DNA from: Endocalyx cinctus
Taxonomy: Eukaryota > Ascomycota > Sordariomycetes > Amphisphaeriales > Apiosporaceae
NCBI GenBank assembly: GCA_001600455.1
Contig: BCKC01000012.1
Coordinates: 248,001-312,000 of the forward strand
Reading direction: 5' to 3'
DNA: 64,000 nucleotides
The position numbers were made by a program, and so were the translations under genes. The notes under the pieces are model-generated. The model did no database searches. It saw only the letters and a program-made list of their open reading frames with translations, and was not told the origin of the DNA. Positions 47,695-59,450 of the stretch are shown here, one piece after another. Position 1 is the first letter of the stretch. Each line of letters opens with the position of its first letter.

Positions 47695-49614
47695 CCGGTG
47701 TTCTTCGTTTCGTGGTTGGTCAGCTGCGACTGTGAGCGTAGGCTGATGCGACCTCGTGATATTATGATCTGTATTTGTTTAAGGCGGAGTAGTATACCAC
47801 GAGCGAGACAAGTTAAGGGGAAAGTACTGTGCACATGATCGATGGGTTTGAGAAAAGGAATAAGTTTCTATTCTTATTCTACTTTAGATGTGTTACACGA
47901 AATATAGGACTGTTAGAACATAAGTACGTAACTGCACCGGGGGATCCTGTGGCGAGGGTCAAAAGCAACAGTCTGTGACGATTCCTACCAACAACCAGGC
48001 TCGCTTACCTTTGGCTGACCACCTACTCATGACGCCTTCAATTTTCTAGCAATAGAAACAAGCCTTGACTGGACGCTGACCAAATTGGCATTGTGGCCTC
48101 TTCATTTACTTTGGTTTCGCTCAGGGTGGAGGAGGAGGAAAAGTTAATACAATTTTCACACTTTAAGATCTTCACCACGGTGGAGTACCAAGACCACAAG
48201 CCCTTTACCGTAATAAATAGCAGGAAATTTTTGTTACCTCAGGACCTGTCTCAAAGACCTTGGCCCTGCAGGAATGCATCATCTATGGACGGGTGCGGGG
48301 GACCGAGTAAGATAAATGTAGAAACGATCGTCACATAGACAGATAGGCTGACAGGGGCAGGGGGATATTTCTGTTTTAGCTGTTTTCAGTAAACTGATTT
48401 ACATGGACTTCTTTTTTTTTATACAAATCCGGATTAGCGTATTTGCCGCTTTTACTCAGTCTTGGCTCAGTCACTCATCAGTCAAGTGTCCTGAGCAATT
48501 GTATTTATGTTTACTCCGTACAGAGTACATACTCATGAATAAGTTATTCGAAGAAAACGGTGAGGCTGAACTAGTTCTCACCATGATCAAAAATCCCTCA
48601 CGATTATGTGTCTCTGCTCGGATCATTATATTTTAAACCCGAGTGGCGAAGTTCAGATAGAAAGCTGCTATTACTCTTCTTTCCGTGCTGCTCCTAGACG
48701 CTGATCTATTTCGGGCGACGGCGTTTCAATCACGTTAAGCGGTGATAAGCCTTCTATCTCATAGAATCTAATGGCCGCCAACAGTCTCAACACGAATTCC
48801 TATCATAAGTCCGGGCCTTGCTGGAGTGAGGCTGCGGTATTAAATGAACCATTAGGATCTCCGCATCTCGCCTCTTCTACAATCGACAGCGGTGACGACA
48901 AAGCCAAATCTTGGTCAGAGAAGATGGCAAAGAGCGAAGATATGTTGTAGCAGTGATATATTTAGGATTGTGCTACCCAACCAACTTCATTACACTAGAA
49001 GAAAGGTGTTGTGTTTCAACTTCTTACGCTGATGTCGATACGCAAGATTTTCAAGGGTTAAGTGATTTCTACGGTGGGATGTATAACCGCTAAGCCAATC
49101 CAATTACAGGGCGTTTGTATGCGGCTTGGAGGATTAGTTGATATATTTCTTATTTGCATACTGCCTACGATAGTACCTCTCAGCCCTTCAGCTCATCCCA
49201 CCTCAACCAACGCGTTGGTCTAATTCTTAATGTGTGACGGCGCTTAAATGTTGCCGGATCTCAACTATGCGCGGAAGGCTTCGGCTTGGGATAAGCGGTA
49301 GTATCCCGGGTGCTTTTGGACCGTAAGCGATACATTGTATAAAACTCCGGCCCCGAGCTACGGAACTCGAGGGACGAGCGATTTCAGTCGTACGTAATGG
49401 GGTTCTTTCGCGTCCTATTGGCGTGTGGCGGCGGGTCATTATGTTTGGGTGAGACTTGTTAAGGGGCAAGGTCTCCGTCCACCTACATAGCCACGGGAAG
49501 ATTTGTTTTATAACAGTCGGCTTTTATTATCATTCAGCCCGAGTAATTCCTCGTGAGATCACCGATCAATGAAAATTATTGGCATTAAAAGAATAGTGAC
49601 GGCCTTCCTCATGA
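47695..49614. other. 1.9 kb spacer without a supported gene
   Basis: Only short featureless ORFs occur. The left end is the promoter of the APP1-like gene and the right end is the 3' side of the P450 gene. No transposon or RNA gene was recognised. Confidence 0.5.
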
Positions 49615-51462
49615 TTACTCCGTATCAGAATTCAAGTCTTGACACTGCTTCGAGCGAGGCTTGAAAACTAAATTCGGCCCGTCATGATCCGCTCCGAGAA
49701 TATCGTATATCTGAAACTGATCAGGTGCATCCCATGGATGCTTGCCCCCTCTGCCGCACCCGAGGTCTCCGGCCTTCCCTGGAGCTCGCTCAAAGTCTAA
49801 ATACCACAGGATCTTGGCGATGGTCAGACTTGCTTCCATGTAAGCCATGCTCCTGCCCGCGCAGCTTCGATCTCCTAGGCCGAACGCAACATGAGCCCGG
49901 CGCATCCGGGCACGCGACTTCCTTCTCTCCGCGGGCTCTTGCGCATCTTCGTCGGCGGGCAAGAGCCACCGTTCGGGCCGAAAGGTAAAGGGCTCTTCGA
50001 AGTGCTCCGGGTTGTGCATAATAACCCAAAGATGAACTCCGACTTCGGTCCCGGGCGGCACGACGTGCCCGTCGACGACGAAGGGCTTCTCTTTGGAAGA
50101 GACGAGCACTTCGGGCTCTCGCCACAGAGGGCTTGGTGCGGGGGGTGTCATCCGCAAAGACTCGTCGATGACGGCCCGCAAGTAAACACACGAGGAGAGC
50201 ATGGGGCCGGGCTGGATGTCCCGTCCCGACGAAAATGTTTCGCGAACCTCGGAAGCGAGACGTGCGTACACACTTGGATGCCATGACAGATGGAATAGGG
50301 ATCCACAAATTGCCGTTGCCACGGTCGAGCCTCCAGCTAAGACAAAGAACAATGCTTCTCCCCACAGCTCACTGGGATCTAGCCCGCCGTCGCCTGTTAC
50401 GGTGGCATAGAAGTCGGGCTTCGACTTGACCGGCTGCGAAGTTCGTTCGGCGATCATCTTGGCTACCGCTTCGGTGAATACGGCGACTTTCTTCCTACCC
50501 AGCCATCGAGCGATAGGCGAAAACCTCGCGAGTGGCGGCCAAGTGTAGTAAATATTGTTCAGATATATACCACTAAACATAGTTTCGGGAATCAGACGAT
50601 TGGTAGCCTCTGTCTGCGTCTTCAGCGCACAGCCAAAGGCCATGTACCCAACGACATCAATTCCAAGCCTATTACAAGCGGTAGTCATGTTGACCATCTC
50701 CGAGCGACGACTGGACCGCAGCAGTTGCCGCAGGAAGATTTCAATCTGGCTACTCATCATCGGGTGGAAGTCTCGCAATGATCGGTCAGAGACCACCTGG
50801 CCGATGAATTTCCGCTTACGTCGATGCTCATTATTGTCCCTGACGGTGAATAGGCTTTCCTTCGGTGGACTCCCTGGGTGACGATATGCGGCAGCTTTCG
50901 TGATGTTGGAGTTGTTGTATATATCTGGTGATGAGCATCGTTCTTGTCAATGCAGAGTCACAAAGATAGGGAACCTGTATTCCCCAACACGCCACATACC
51001 TTGGATCGCACTCAACGAGTTAAACATGAGTCGATTCGGTGCCTCTCGGTAAACGCGCCCTGTGTGTGAGTACTTATCAGCACCGGCAGTAGTGCACAGG
51101 TTGAGCATTTACAAACCATATTTCGAGAAATTCTTGTATGTGTTCACATGGTGGCGCCCTTTGATAGCATGTACGCCGCCATAAGCATGGGTGATCTTGG
51201 CAAAAAAGGGGCCCGGAAAGCCGCTGAGAGGATGGAAAAATAGCCGATAGGCGATGACCGAGATTGCCTAGAGCTCGTCAGCGATGAATCCGTATTTTGC
51301 CCAGGGTTCCGCATCGATTAATTAATCCGCTTGGATTTGATCGCCGCGGAACCGTGATTCTGCTCTTAGGCTTTGGGTGAGGTATACCCAAGGTACGATG
51401 AGAATCAAGACATATTTCAAGGCGACGAGTATCGAGCTCATGGAAATGATTTCAATATACAT
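49615..51462 (-). CDS. Cytochrome P450 monooxygenase
   Basis: Five exons on the minus strand (51462-51388, 51267-51117, 51059-51000, 50924-49615, with small 5' exons) join to 531 residues; the first three small exons and the long fourth make four coding blocks in all. Exon 1 encodes a membrane anchor, and exon 2 gives YRLFFHPLSGFPGPFFAKITHAYGG, the proline-rich hinge of microsomal fungal P450s. The long exon has the ExxR motif (ESLR, 350-353), a PERW segment, and the haem loop FGLGDRSCAG with Cys450. The I-helix reads AGGSTVAT at 292-299, where the usual acidic residue before Thr is Ser. The protein sits in the ER and oxidises small molecules, with substrate unknown. The overall type resembles isotrichodermin-hydroxylase-like families, but no cluster surrounds it. 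Confidence 0.9.
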
Positions 51463-52904
51463 GTTGAGCTGTCTCTAAAGGTGCCGGATAGAGGCTGAGA
51501 GTCTGGCGCGAAGATCGATAGCGATCACTACCTTCAGGTGTTTATGCCAACGCCCAAAAAGAGACGTAGAGTATTTTGCGGATATCACTCAACACATACT
51601 ATTCTAGATGTGTAGAAATGGATAATTAAACATAGAGATATCACGTTGATGCAGATGGCGGGACATCCCTAAGAATGAAAACGGAGAGCTCAAGTACACA
51701 GGAAAAATGATTTTAGGGGAGAGTTCATGTGGCAGATTTAATGTCCAAGATATAACATTTAAACTGTGTAACCCTACTTTGGGATATGAAGTTCACCCAT
51801 ACGCTATGTAAGGGGTGGGGGGTTTTTCCAACCGCCTGCTGCTAATCTGTCAAGATGGTGTTGCAACCTGGTAATCCTACATTCTCGATACGCAGGCCTC
51901 GATATATTACATATAACATGATTTTGAACATAATATGACGGTAAACAGTTACCAGGGCTATTCGAGCAAGTTGGTTCAACTTGCAAACCAACAGGCAGGA
52001 GACCAGAAATCAGACCCAACCATAGAAATAAGTTCAGGGAGAGACCCCACGGAAGAAGAACGGACCGAAAGATCAGGTAGCCGAAGTCATCATGTACTTA
52101 GTTATCTCTCGGCTTCTTACGTGGACATGGAATAGATCCATGAACTTCGGATAGATCTCCGTTTAGCATATAACTCAGGTTAAGGCTCGGGCTATAATCC
52201 GATTTAAAGCAGCGTGGCTCAGCCTATTGAGCACCTAACCCTTAATGTAAAACCTCCAGCTATTGATGAGCTAGCTGAAAACAGGTGACGCCATTCATAC
52301 GCCGCGTAAAGTGTGGATTTCAGTCCGTATACGGAGTATCTAGTATATAGATATTTACGTAAATGTATACTCAGTAAATGAAATCGGAAAATCATCAGTA
52401 GTAAAATAGAGCATAGTAATTGATGCTTTTTTGGAGGCATTTGGTAATATGATGAGCTACAGTAACATTTTGATGGCATATCGGACATGGTCGAGTCTTG
52501 TAATGTATAATCAATAATCTCCTGTGATAGATAATTCAGTGGATACCAGAAGAAATATTGTCGTATCAGTTAATTAATTATACGTAACCTAGGTCCGATA
52601 GAAAGATGGAGCACCCAAGTAGGATATATCAATTCAAATGGTACCCCATCTCGGAAGCGGAAGCGGAAGCACTTTATAATGAGTTCCAACGGCCGTACCA
52701 ATTACCAATCACCATACCAATATTCTGACTTTATAAAGAAACGTTGTTAAAGCATTTCGAGAGCTGACCTTGGAAACTGGTTTTTGATCTTGAACCACTC
52801 AGTCTATTTCATACCGGCTGATTTATTTACTCCTTTACAAGTGGCGACATCTATTGTGTGAAGTCATAGTGAAGATATCAGGTATCCATTGACCATTAAT
52901 CAAA
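51463..52904. promoter_or_regulatory. Divergent spacer: P450 (-) and acyltransferase-like (+)
   Basis: This 1.4 kb AT-rich spacer lies between two start codons. It contains a short GGAAGC tandem repeat at 52653-52670. No gene was identified; small ORFs at 51804-52135 and 52219-52488 lack support. Confidence 0.45.
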
Positions 52905-54072
52905 ATGCTCGAGATCCGCTGCTCAGGGACCCCATACGAGGTTTGTCCTGCTTATAATACTACCAATTACCTGAAAAAAAAAGCAAAAGAAAAAGAAAAA
53001 GAAACAAAGCGAGCTGACAACCTTTTGCTGAAAGATCGGTGTCACGTACGGCACGCAGGCAAAAGAACTGATAAATGGATCCATCAAGTTCTACGCGGAC
53101 CTATTTCAAAAATCCTGTTCATTGAGCTGGGATGACGTGAAACTGGAAGCATCGCGATATGTCGAGCCTCTTGAAAAAATATCGTCTCGTTACCTGGAAG
53201 AAATAAGGGGCATTGCTGCCGGTGCAAAGCTAGACTTTCTAGACGTACTAGCCCTCAACATTCGGACCGAGATTAATTTCGGTCTATTTTCAGACCAAAG
53301 CAAAGGGAAGGATATTAGCGAGTTACCTAGCGACGGCTGCACCAGTCTGGCCTGGCGGACGGCGGCCAAGTCCTTCCTCAGTCAGAATTGGGACTGGATG
53401 GTTGAGCAGGAGCCCAATCTCGTGGTATGCCATATTTCGCAGCCGGGCACGGGCATACCGGATATTTCGATGATGACCGAGGCCGGCATCATTGGCAAGA
53501 TCGGGTTAAACGCCGACGGGGTGGGATGTTGTCTCAACGCCATCAAATGTCGCGGCGTCGACCCAACAAAATTACCCATCCATTTCGCGCTAAGAACGGT
53601 ACTGGAATCAACGTCCCTGGAGGCGGCGGTAAACAAGATCAAATCCGTCGGAATCGCGGGGAGCGGACATATCCTCGTTGCGGACGAGACGGGATCGGCC
53701 GGACTCGAGTGTACAAGCACCTCGATCAAAGTGATCCCTATGGACGAAATGAAACGGATATGTCACACGAACCACCTCCTTCTCGAGCACGAAGGCGCGT
53801 ACGAACCTCCGTGGTTATTGGACTCGCCGACGCGACTAGCACGAATTACACAACTGACGGATCAAGTTGACCCCGCTAAACTGACAACCGATACCATATT
53901 TGATCTTCTGAAGGATACAGATAACTATCCTTGCAGCATCAATAGGAGACAGACTGACGGATGTAATACTCAAACTTTGTTTAGCATTGTGATGGATTTG
54001 ACAGCTAAGAGTGCTCAGGTGACCTTTGGAAGGCCTACAGAATCCAAAGGGATGGTGACTTTGGCGTTTTAG
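52905..54072 (+). CDS. Penicillin acyltransferase-like (C45) Ntn hydrolase
   Basis: Two exons, 52905-52940 (12 codons) and 53035-54072, with a 94 bp intron (GTTTGT donor, GCTGAC branch, AAAG acceptor), encode 357 residues, the same length as isopenicillin N acyltransferase. The N-terminus MLEIRCSGTPYE joins IGVTYGTQAKELI. The self-cleavage site is LPSDGC-TS with Cys114 as the likely nucleophile, followed by FLSQNWDW and later AGIIGKIGLNADGV and HTNHLLL. The family self-processes into two chains and exchanges or hydrolyses amide-linked acyl groups. The C-terminus (GMVTLAF) lacks the peroxisomal ARL-type signal of the penicillin enzyme, as in the widespread cytosolic paralogues. No ACV synthetase or IPN synthase is nearby, so penicillin synthesis is not indicated. 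Confidence 0.9.
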
Positions 54073-54554
54073 TTTATGGGTTAAATGAGTTGTGGGTGGA
54101 AAAATGAAGATTGGGAATTTGTAAGTACTCAAGTGAGTAGAAAGTGGAAGCTCATCCATCAATCACACGAGATGTTTGGGCGCGATGGAAGGGATAAAGC
54201 GCTGAAGATTTAGTGTATTTTAGGGGCCATAATGACCTATGCTAGTTGATAAGTAATGTATTTAGGTGTTACCGATAGGTGGCAGGATCTGGTTCCACTA
54301 AGTAGTCCCCGGTAGTACCGTCTTATCGCTATATCAGCCGCTAATACCAAACCTAGTCGTAACACCAAGCACTGATGATAATCCAGTTGATAACATCCAA
54401 CATAAGCTACTTACATGGATAGATCATGTATCCTCTTGTCGAAAGGTCACCGGGTCACTGATTAGCGCTCAGCTATTCGACTATATAACTTAGCCATTAT
54501 GTGGTACTGCTAAATGTACCCTTTTTACCTCGTTTCCCTTTTCTCTGTTTTAAT
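54073..54554. other. Intergenic, promoter of BTN1
   Basis: AT-rich 480 bp between the acyltransferase-like stop codon and the Btn1 start. A C/T-rich leader lies near 54510-54555. No gene was found. Confidence 0.5.
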
Positions 54555-56020
54555 ATGAGTCGGTCACCAGCATCATCTGGTCTTTTGCCAATGCCCGGCT
54601 CACCCTCAGCTTCGTGGGCTGTTTACCAAGCGAGATTGGCCAATATCTTTCGGAATGTCGATACCTTAGTGTTTATTGCCTTTTGGCTATTCGGTAAGCT
54701 TAGGACTACCATTCGAACATAATATGATCTGTGATATGACGAGAAATGTCATTCTGTTCATCGTGACTAACTTGCTTTACTTCCAAAAAAGGACTGATTA
54801 ACAATGTCTTATACGTCATTATCCTCTCCGCTGCCCAAGACCTCGTTGGCTCCGACGTGCCCAAAGGCGTCGTCCTCCTCGCCGATGTCCTTCCCGCCTT
54901 CGTAACGAAACTCGTCGCTCCCTATTTCATAGATAAAGTCCCTCACTGGTTCCGAGTAATCGTATTTGTCCTCGTCTCCTCGATCGGCATGTTTATGATC
55001 GCCCTTACGCCGACAGATAAATCGGTCAGTGCTAAGTTAGCAGGTGTCGTCCTCGCGAGCTTGAGTAGCGGTGGTGGAGAACTCAGTTTCCTCGGCTTAA
55101 CGCATTACTACGGACATATAAGCCTGGCTGCTTGGGGGAGTGGCACCGGTGCTGCCGGTCTGGTCGGCGCAGGACTATATGTCATGTTGACCGACTGGAT
55201 CGGTTTCAGCGTCCGGGACAGCTTGCTGGCCTCGGCGTTTCTCCCTATCATCATGCTAGTCAGCTTTTTCGTCGTATTGCCCAGAGGACCGTTACGGGAA
55301 AATAGAAGGAAGGAATACGAACCACTGCATTCGCGCGACGTAGAATCGGAAGACGTGGACGACCTCTCGATCCAGAACGTCACCTCTAGCCTCTTAACAT
55401 CTAGGTCAACCCCAGCTTCAGATCTGGCATCGACTCAGCACGAGAGCGTCTGGTCCCATCTGAAGGTAAACCTAAAGCGTGCAAGATCTCTTTTTATACC
55501 TTATATGATGCCCTTGTTCTTGGTCTACTTGGGCGAGTATACCATTAATCAGGGCGTAGCGCCAACCCTACTCTTCCCGCTAAAGTCTTCTCCTTTTAAG
55601 GAATTCCGGGACTTTTACCCTATGTACGGGTTTTTATATCAACTTGGGGTCTTCATTTCTCGTACCTCCATAGCATTTCTTCGTATCCGGAATCTTTATC
55701 TGCCATCCTTCTTTCAAATCGGTAACCTGGTCTTCCTAACGTCGCACGCGCTCCTAAACTTTATTCCCAACGTTTATTTCATATTTATCGTTGTATTTTG
55801 GGAGGGCCTGCTTGGCGGCGCCGTTTATGTCAATGCGTTTGCTGAGATTATGGCAAACGTACCGGTAGCGGACCGTGAATTTAGTCTCAGCGCCACCAGC
55901 GTCAGTGATAGCGCGGGTATTTTCCTAGCCAGTTTACTGGCTTCAGTCTTAGAGGTTTGGTTATGCGGCTGGCAGGTCAGACATGGGAGAGACTGGTGTA
56001 GAAATATTGAAGTTAGTTAA
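54555..56020 (+). CDS. BTN1: Battenin/CLN3 family vacuolar membrane protein Btn1
   Basis: Two exons, 54555-54693 and 54792-56020, with a 98 bp intron (GTAAGC donor, GACTAAC branch, AAAAG acceptor), encode 455 residues. The conserved start of the first helix is [34 protein letters not shown], split by the intron. About eleven hydrophobic segments follow, with the family landmarks [17 protein letters not shown] and [16 protein letters not shown]. The later signature is [10 protein letters not shown], then [15 protein letters not shown]. Loss of the human orthologue CLN3 causes juvenile Batten disease; yeast Btn1 affects vacuolar pH and arginine or lysosomal lipid handling. It belongs in the vacuole or Golgi membrane. 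A polar loop near residues 220-265 is probably cytosolic. The gene converges on the glycosylase gene 220 bp away. Confidence 0.95.
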
Positions 56021-56241
56021 CCGTGAGCCGACATATGTATAAGCGTTCAGGCGTAGAAGACGTTATTCTTATTTTATTTATAAACATAGAAGTACACACT
56101 TGTACAAACCAAAATATCCAAAATTTAGTTATTATTACAGATCACCTAGCAGCTTGAATTGATGCCTGTCTTGCAATGCGCGAAGTCTCATCTCATCCAT
56201 CACATTACATCACGCCGCACTATTTCACCTCAAAATTTACC

Positions 56242-57495
56242 TCAGCTTTCATCCTCTTCTTTTTTGACCTTCATTTCCTCTTCCTCTTCCTCTTTGACTC
56301 TCATTTCCTCCTCTTCTTTTATCATTTCCCCTGCCTGCCCTTCCATCTTCACACGTCGAAACGCTTTTCTCAATTCACATTTCCCCACCGCCTTCCCACC
56401 CGCCTTGCACTCTTGGCAAACCTTCCCGTGACCGACGAATAGCACGTGGAGGCCGTATTTATCTTCATCCGGTATCCTCGCGTCTAGATGAGCGTACGTG
56501 TCCTCTCTCGTGCAGCCCGGCGGCCTCCAACCCAGCAGGCCCGTGATGCGATGCACGTGGGTATCGACGGCGAAGCTCGCCCTCTTCAGGCAGAACAGCA
56601 GGACGCAGCTCGCCGTCTTGGGACCGACGCCCTTGAACGAGATCATCTCCCTCATGGCCTCCTCGTCCGTCGCCTCGAAGAGGTGGTCCAGCGTGTAGTC
56701 GCCGTACCTCTCCCGCGCCTGCTCGAGGATGGAGATGATGACCTTGGACTTCGTCTGGCTCAGGCCGCCGCACTCGATCGTCTTCTGGAGCCGGGCCTGC
56801 CCGCCCGCGACGATGGCGTCCCAGCGGTCGGACCCGCCGTACTCGGCGTCCATGCTGAGCTTCGCGCGCGTGCTGTTCTTGTCGCTCGTGTTCTGCGACA
56901 GGATCGTCCGGACCAGCGCGTCCAGGACCGAGGGCGAGTCCCCGCAGCCGGCCCTCCCCGCGGGCGCCGCCGTCGGCTTCTCGGGCCGCTTGCGCTCCCC
57001 GTGCAGGGACGAGAGGATGCGGTGCGCGAGCTTGCATTCCTCCGGGGTCGGGTGCGCGAAGCGGGGGAAGGGCGAGGTCTTGACTAATCCGGAAAATTGG
57101 GCGTACGACTTGAGCTTCTTGGCTTGAAGTTCCGTTTCCTTATCGGTATTCGCCTTGTTTGCTCTTTTACCGTTGACGTGACTGCTCGCCTCATCAGATT
57201 CCGCCTTGACTGGAGAAATCGGTGAGTCATGTTTCCCGTTAGAATACGAATTTTTGACTTTAATATCCGCGTCTCCATTCTCTTGGGAGATTGTCGCTCT
57301 CTTTCTCTTTTTGCTTAAAGTTTCCGTTGGCCGACTTTGGGATGACGTGTTGGGGGTGTGGTTGGGACCAACCAATACGTGTTCCTTCTTCACAAGGAGG
57401 GCTGGTTTGCTTACGTTCCTCGTACTTCGCCTTAGATTCGCTACGGCAGTGGAAGGGATTTGAGCTACCTCTTTGCCCAACATGATGACAGTCAA
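56242..57495 (-). CDS. Endonuclease III-like HhH-GPD DNA glycosylase
   Basis: A single exon encodes 417 residues. Residues 1 to about 135 are basic and Ser-rich with KKRKR-type nuclear signals. The HhH-GPD domain (about 145-375) has SVLDALVRTILSQNTSD and the hairpin FKGVGPKTAS with the Schiff-base lysine K293. It also has FAVDTHVHRI with the catalytic Asp D311, which suggests a bifunctional glycosylase/AP lyase. The C-terminal cysteines, C360, C363 and C373, do not make the four-Cys iron-sulfur loop of bacterial Nth. A very acidic Glu/Lys-rich tail follows. The predicted role is base-excision repair of oxidised bases in the nucleus. It is distinct from a typical yeast Ntg protein in this tail and in the cysteine pattern. 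Confidence 0.85.
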   Translation of the reverse strand: MTVIMLGKEVAQIPSTAVANLRRSTRNVSKPALLVKKEHVLVGPNHTPNTSSQSRPTETLSKKRKRATISQENGDADIKVKNSYSNGKHDSPISPVKAESDEASSHVNGKRANKANTDKETELQAKKLKSYAQFSGLVKTSPFPRFAHPTPEECKLAHRILSSLHGERKRPEKPTAAPAGRAGCGDSPSVLDALVRTILSQNTSDKNSTRAKLSMDAEYGGSDRWDAIVAGGQARLQKTIECGGLSQTKSKVIISILEQARERYGDYTLDHLFEATDEEAMREMISFKGVGPKTASCVLLFCLKRASFAVDTHVHRITGLLGWRPPGCTREDTYAHLDARIPDEDKYGLHVLFVGHGKVCQECKAGGKAVGKCELRKAFRRVKMEGQAGEMIKEEEEMRVKEEEEEEMKVKKEEDES

Positions 57496-59450
57496 TTAAA
57501 ATGCTTCCTCGCCCTCTCTTTTCGTCAAATACATTACGGTTAACACAGCCTCGTTTTTCTTTTTTGTTTTTGACTTTAAAAAGTATCTACATTAATGTAT
57601 GATGCTAGGCCGATTGATATATTCGCTAATGGTGAGCCAATGAGTCTGATAGTGATGATGAAGAGAAAGCAAATGTGGTGATGTCAGCTATTCAATTGTG
57701 GCGCTCCAGTTGCTGGTTGCAGAGTGTTAGGTACCTGCTTTAGCGTACTATCCCCTAAAGAAGCCGAACCACCCGACGCCACGCAAACAAGGATCTGCCA
57801 GATGCCAGGCAGCTAGGCTGTCCGACAGTATAAAATGCTTCCATATCGTATCGATGAAATTACGGAGTAATTCATATCGTATTTCGGATGGAAAAGAAAC
57901 CCATGTCGAACCCTGTCACTGCACCCTTGACGCAGCTACCTAAATAATCAACCAGTGACAAAAGATATTGCGCCGTATCTGATGCCTAATATATGTAGTA
58001 TTGTACTCCGTAGGACTTTAATAATCTATCTATCTACTAGGCATGTCCTATGTAGTGACCCAGAGAGGTATCTATCGTCACATGACAATTGATTCGGTAT
58101 TATTTAACGCGATGTCCTTTTAACTACTTACTATGTATCCATGGATATGTATATGTATATGTACCGTCGTATCCATTGAGATATGTATTATTGAATTGGA
58201 ACTTGGGGGCTATGGCTCTGGATCTTCGCTATAACTTACCCAATACCAATAACCTGGTGCCTAGAAGTTTACGGCTTTATTACTGTGTACACTATCTAAC
58301 TATCTGACTACAAGTATGTTGAAGAGCTACTGTGTAAGCATGTCCAGATGAATCCCTGGTCTTCTCCCTGTTCTTCATTTAGGTCCAATCACCCACCAAT
58401 TTCCTTTCATCGCTAATCCTTACACTGTTTCTTTTTTTCTCTCAAAGAAAGATGTTTGTCTCACCGTAGGCAGCTGTCATTTCGGCTTTAGTCACCTGTT
58501 TAAACCCGTTTTCTAATAAGGGGGGAGAGGAGGGCTGATATGTTCGTCAGCAATGATACCGCCCCATCATATGTTCTTCGGTGCCGGGACAGCAGCAATA
58601 GGATGAGAAGAGTAAATAACACTGACGTATTTCGCGACCGATTGAAGTTTTATGTTAGAGATATCCCTCCAGTTTCACCGAAGTCTCTTGAGACGCATGA
58701 CTTCTAAGTTTGCCTAAACCTAACTGCCACAGTCAATTTCGCCATCTGATTTGTCCTTCTTAAGTAGCTTATGGCATCAGCTAAGTCACCTTCCCTATGT
58801 GACCATTGTCGTGGTTTGTTTACATTGGTGGTTTATCCAATACATATGGCATCATCTCTCCTGATACCCTATCAAACAAACGATGCTCAAATCCCGAGCA
58901 TGACAGACAACGTTGGTGCATGACAGTCGCAAAGAGCCTCTTTACCAAGCCAAGGTGGCAAGTACCATGCGCCCTCTCTAACACCATGACTGTCCAGCTG
59001 AACGTAAATTACAACCTCTTTCTAACCTGAACACGTCAACTTTACCAACGAGAATCGTTGCAGTTGCTACCCCTCCAACGACGAAGAATTAACCTAACAA
59101 AAAAAAAACGGATACAAGAAAAGACTGTGTAGCAACGAGGCTTAACGTGAATACTGCTTTTGATACATTGAAACTACCAACGGGGGTGACGAATAGCAAC
59201 GAAAGTTTGCTCGGCGATTTTCCAGTCGTCGTGATCGTACCGGGACATAGTTGACGCCTTGAAATACAAGGATGATCATATCGCCATCTTCATAGCCATT
59301 AAAACAAATACATAAACCTTTCCCTCCCGACTTGTTTATCCTGAAAAGCTGCTTGCCCGTTGGTGATATTCTCCTACCTAGAAACTATAGTAATTACCAT
59401 ATAGCTCTGATTTTTATTTTTTTCATATCTCATTATCGTTTTCAGCCCCC
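57496..59450. other. 2 kb spacer without a supported gene
   Basis: AT-rich, with short ORFs at 58089-58307 and 58806-59030 that show no family features. The right end, near 59400-59450, is T/C-rich before the CorA-like gene. Confidence 0.5.

Noticed and set aside
49615..56020. A secondary-metabolite gene cluster
   Set aside because: Only a P450 and an acyltransferase homologue are present. There is no synthase, synthetase, regulator or exporter, and the next genes are core functions.
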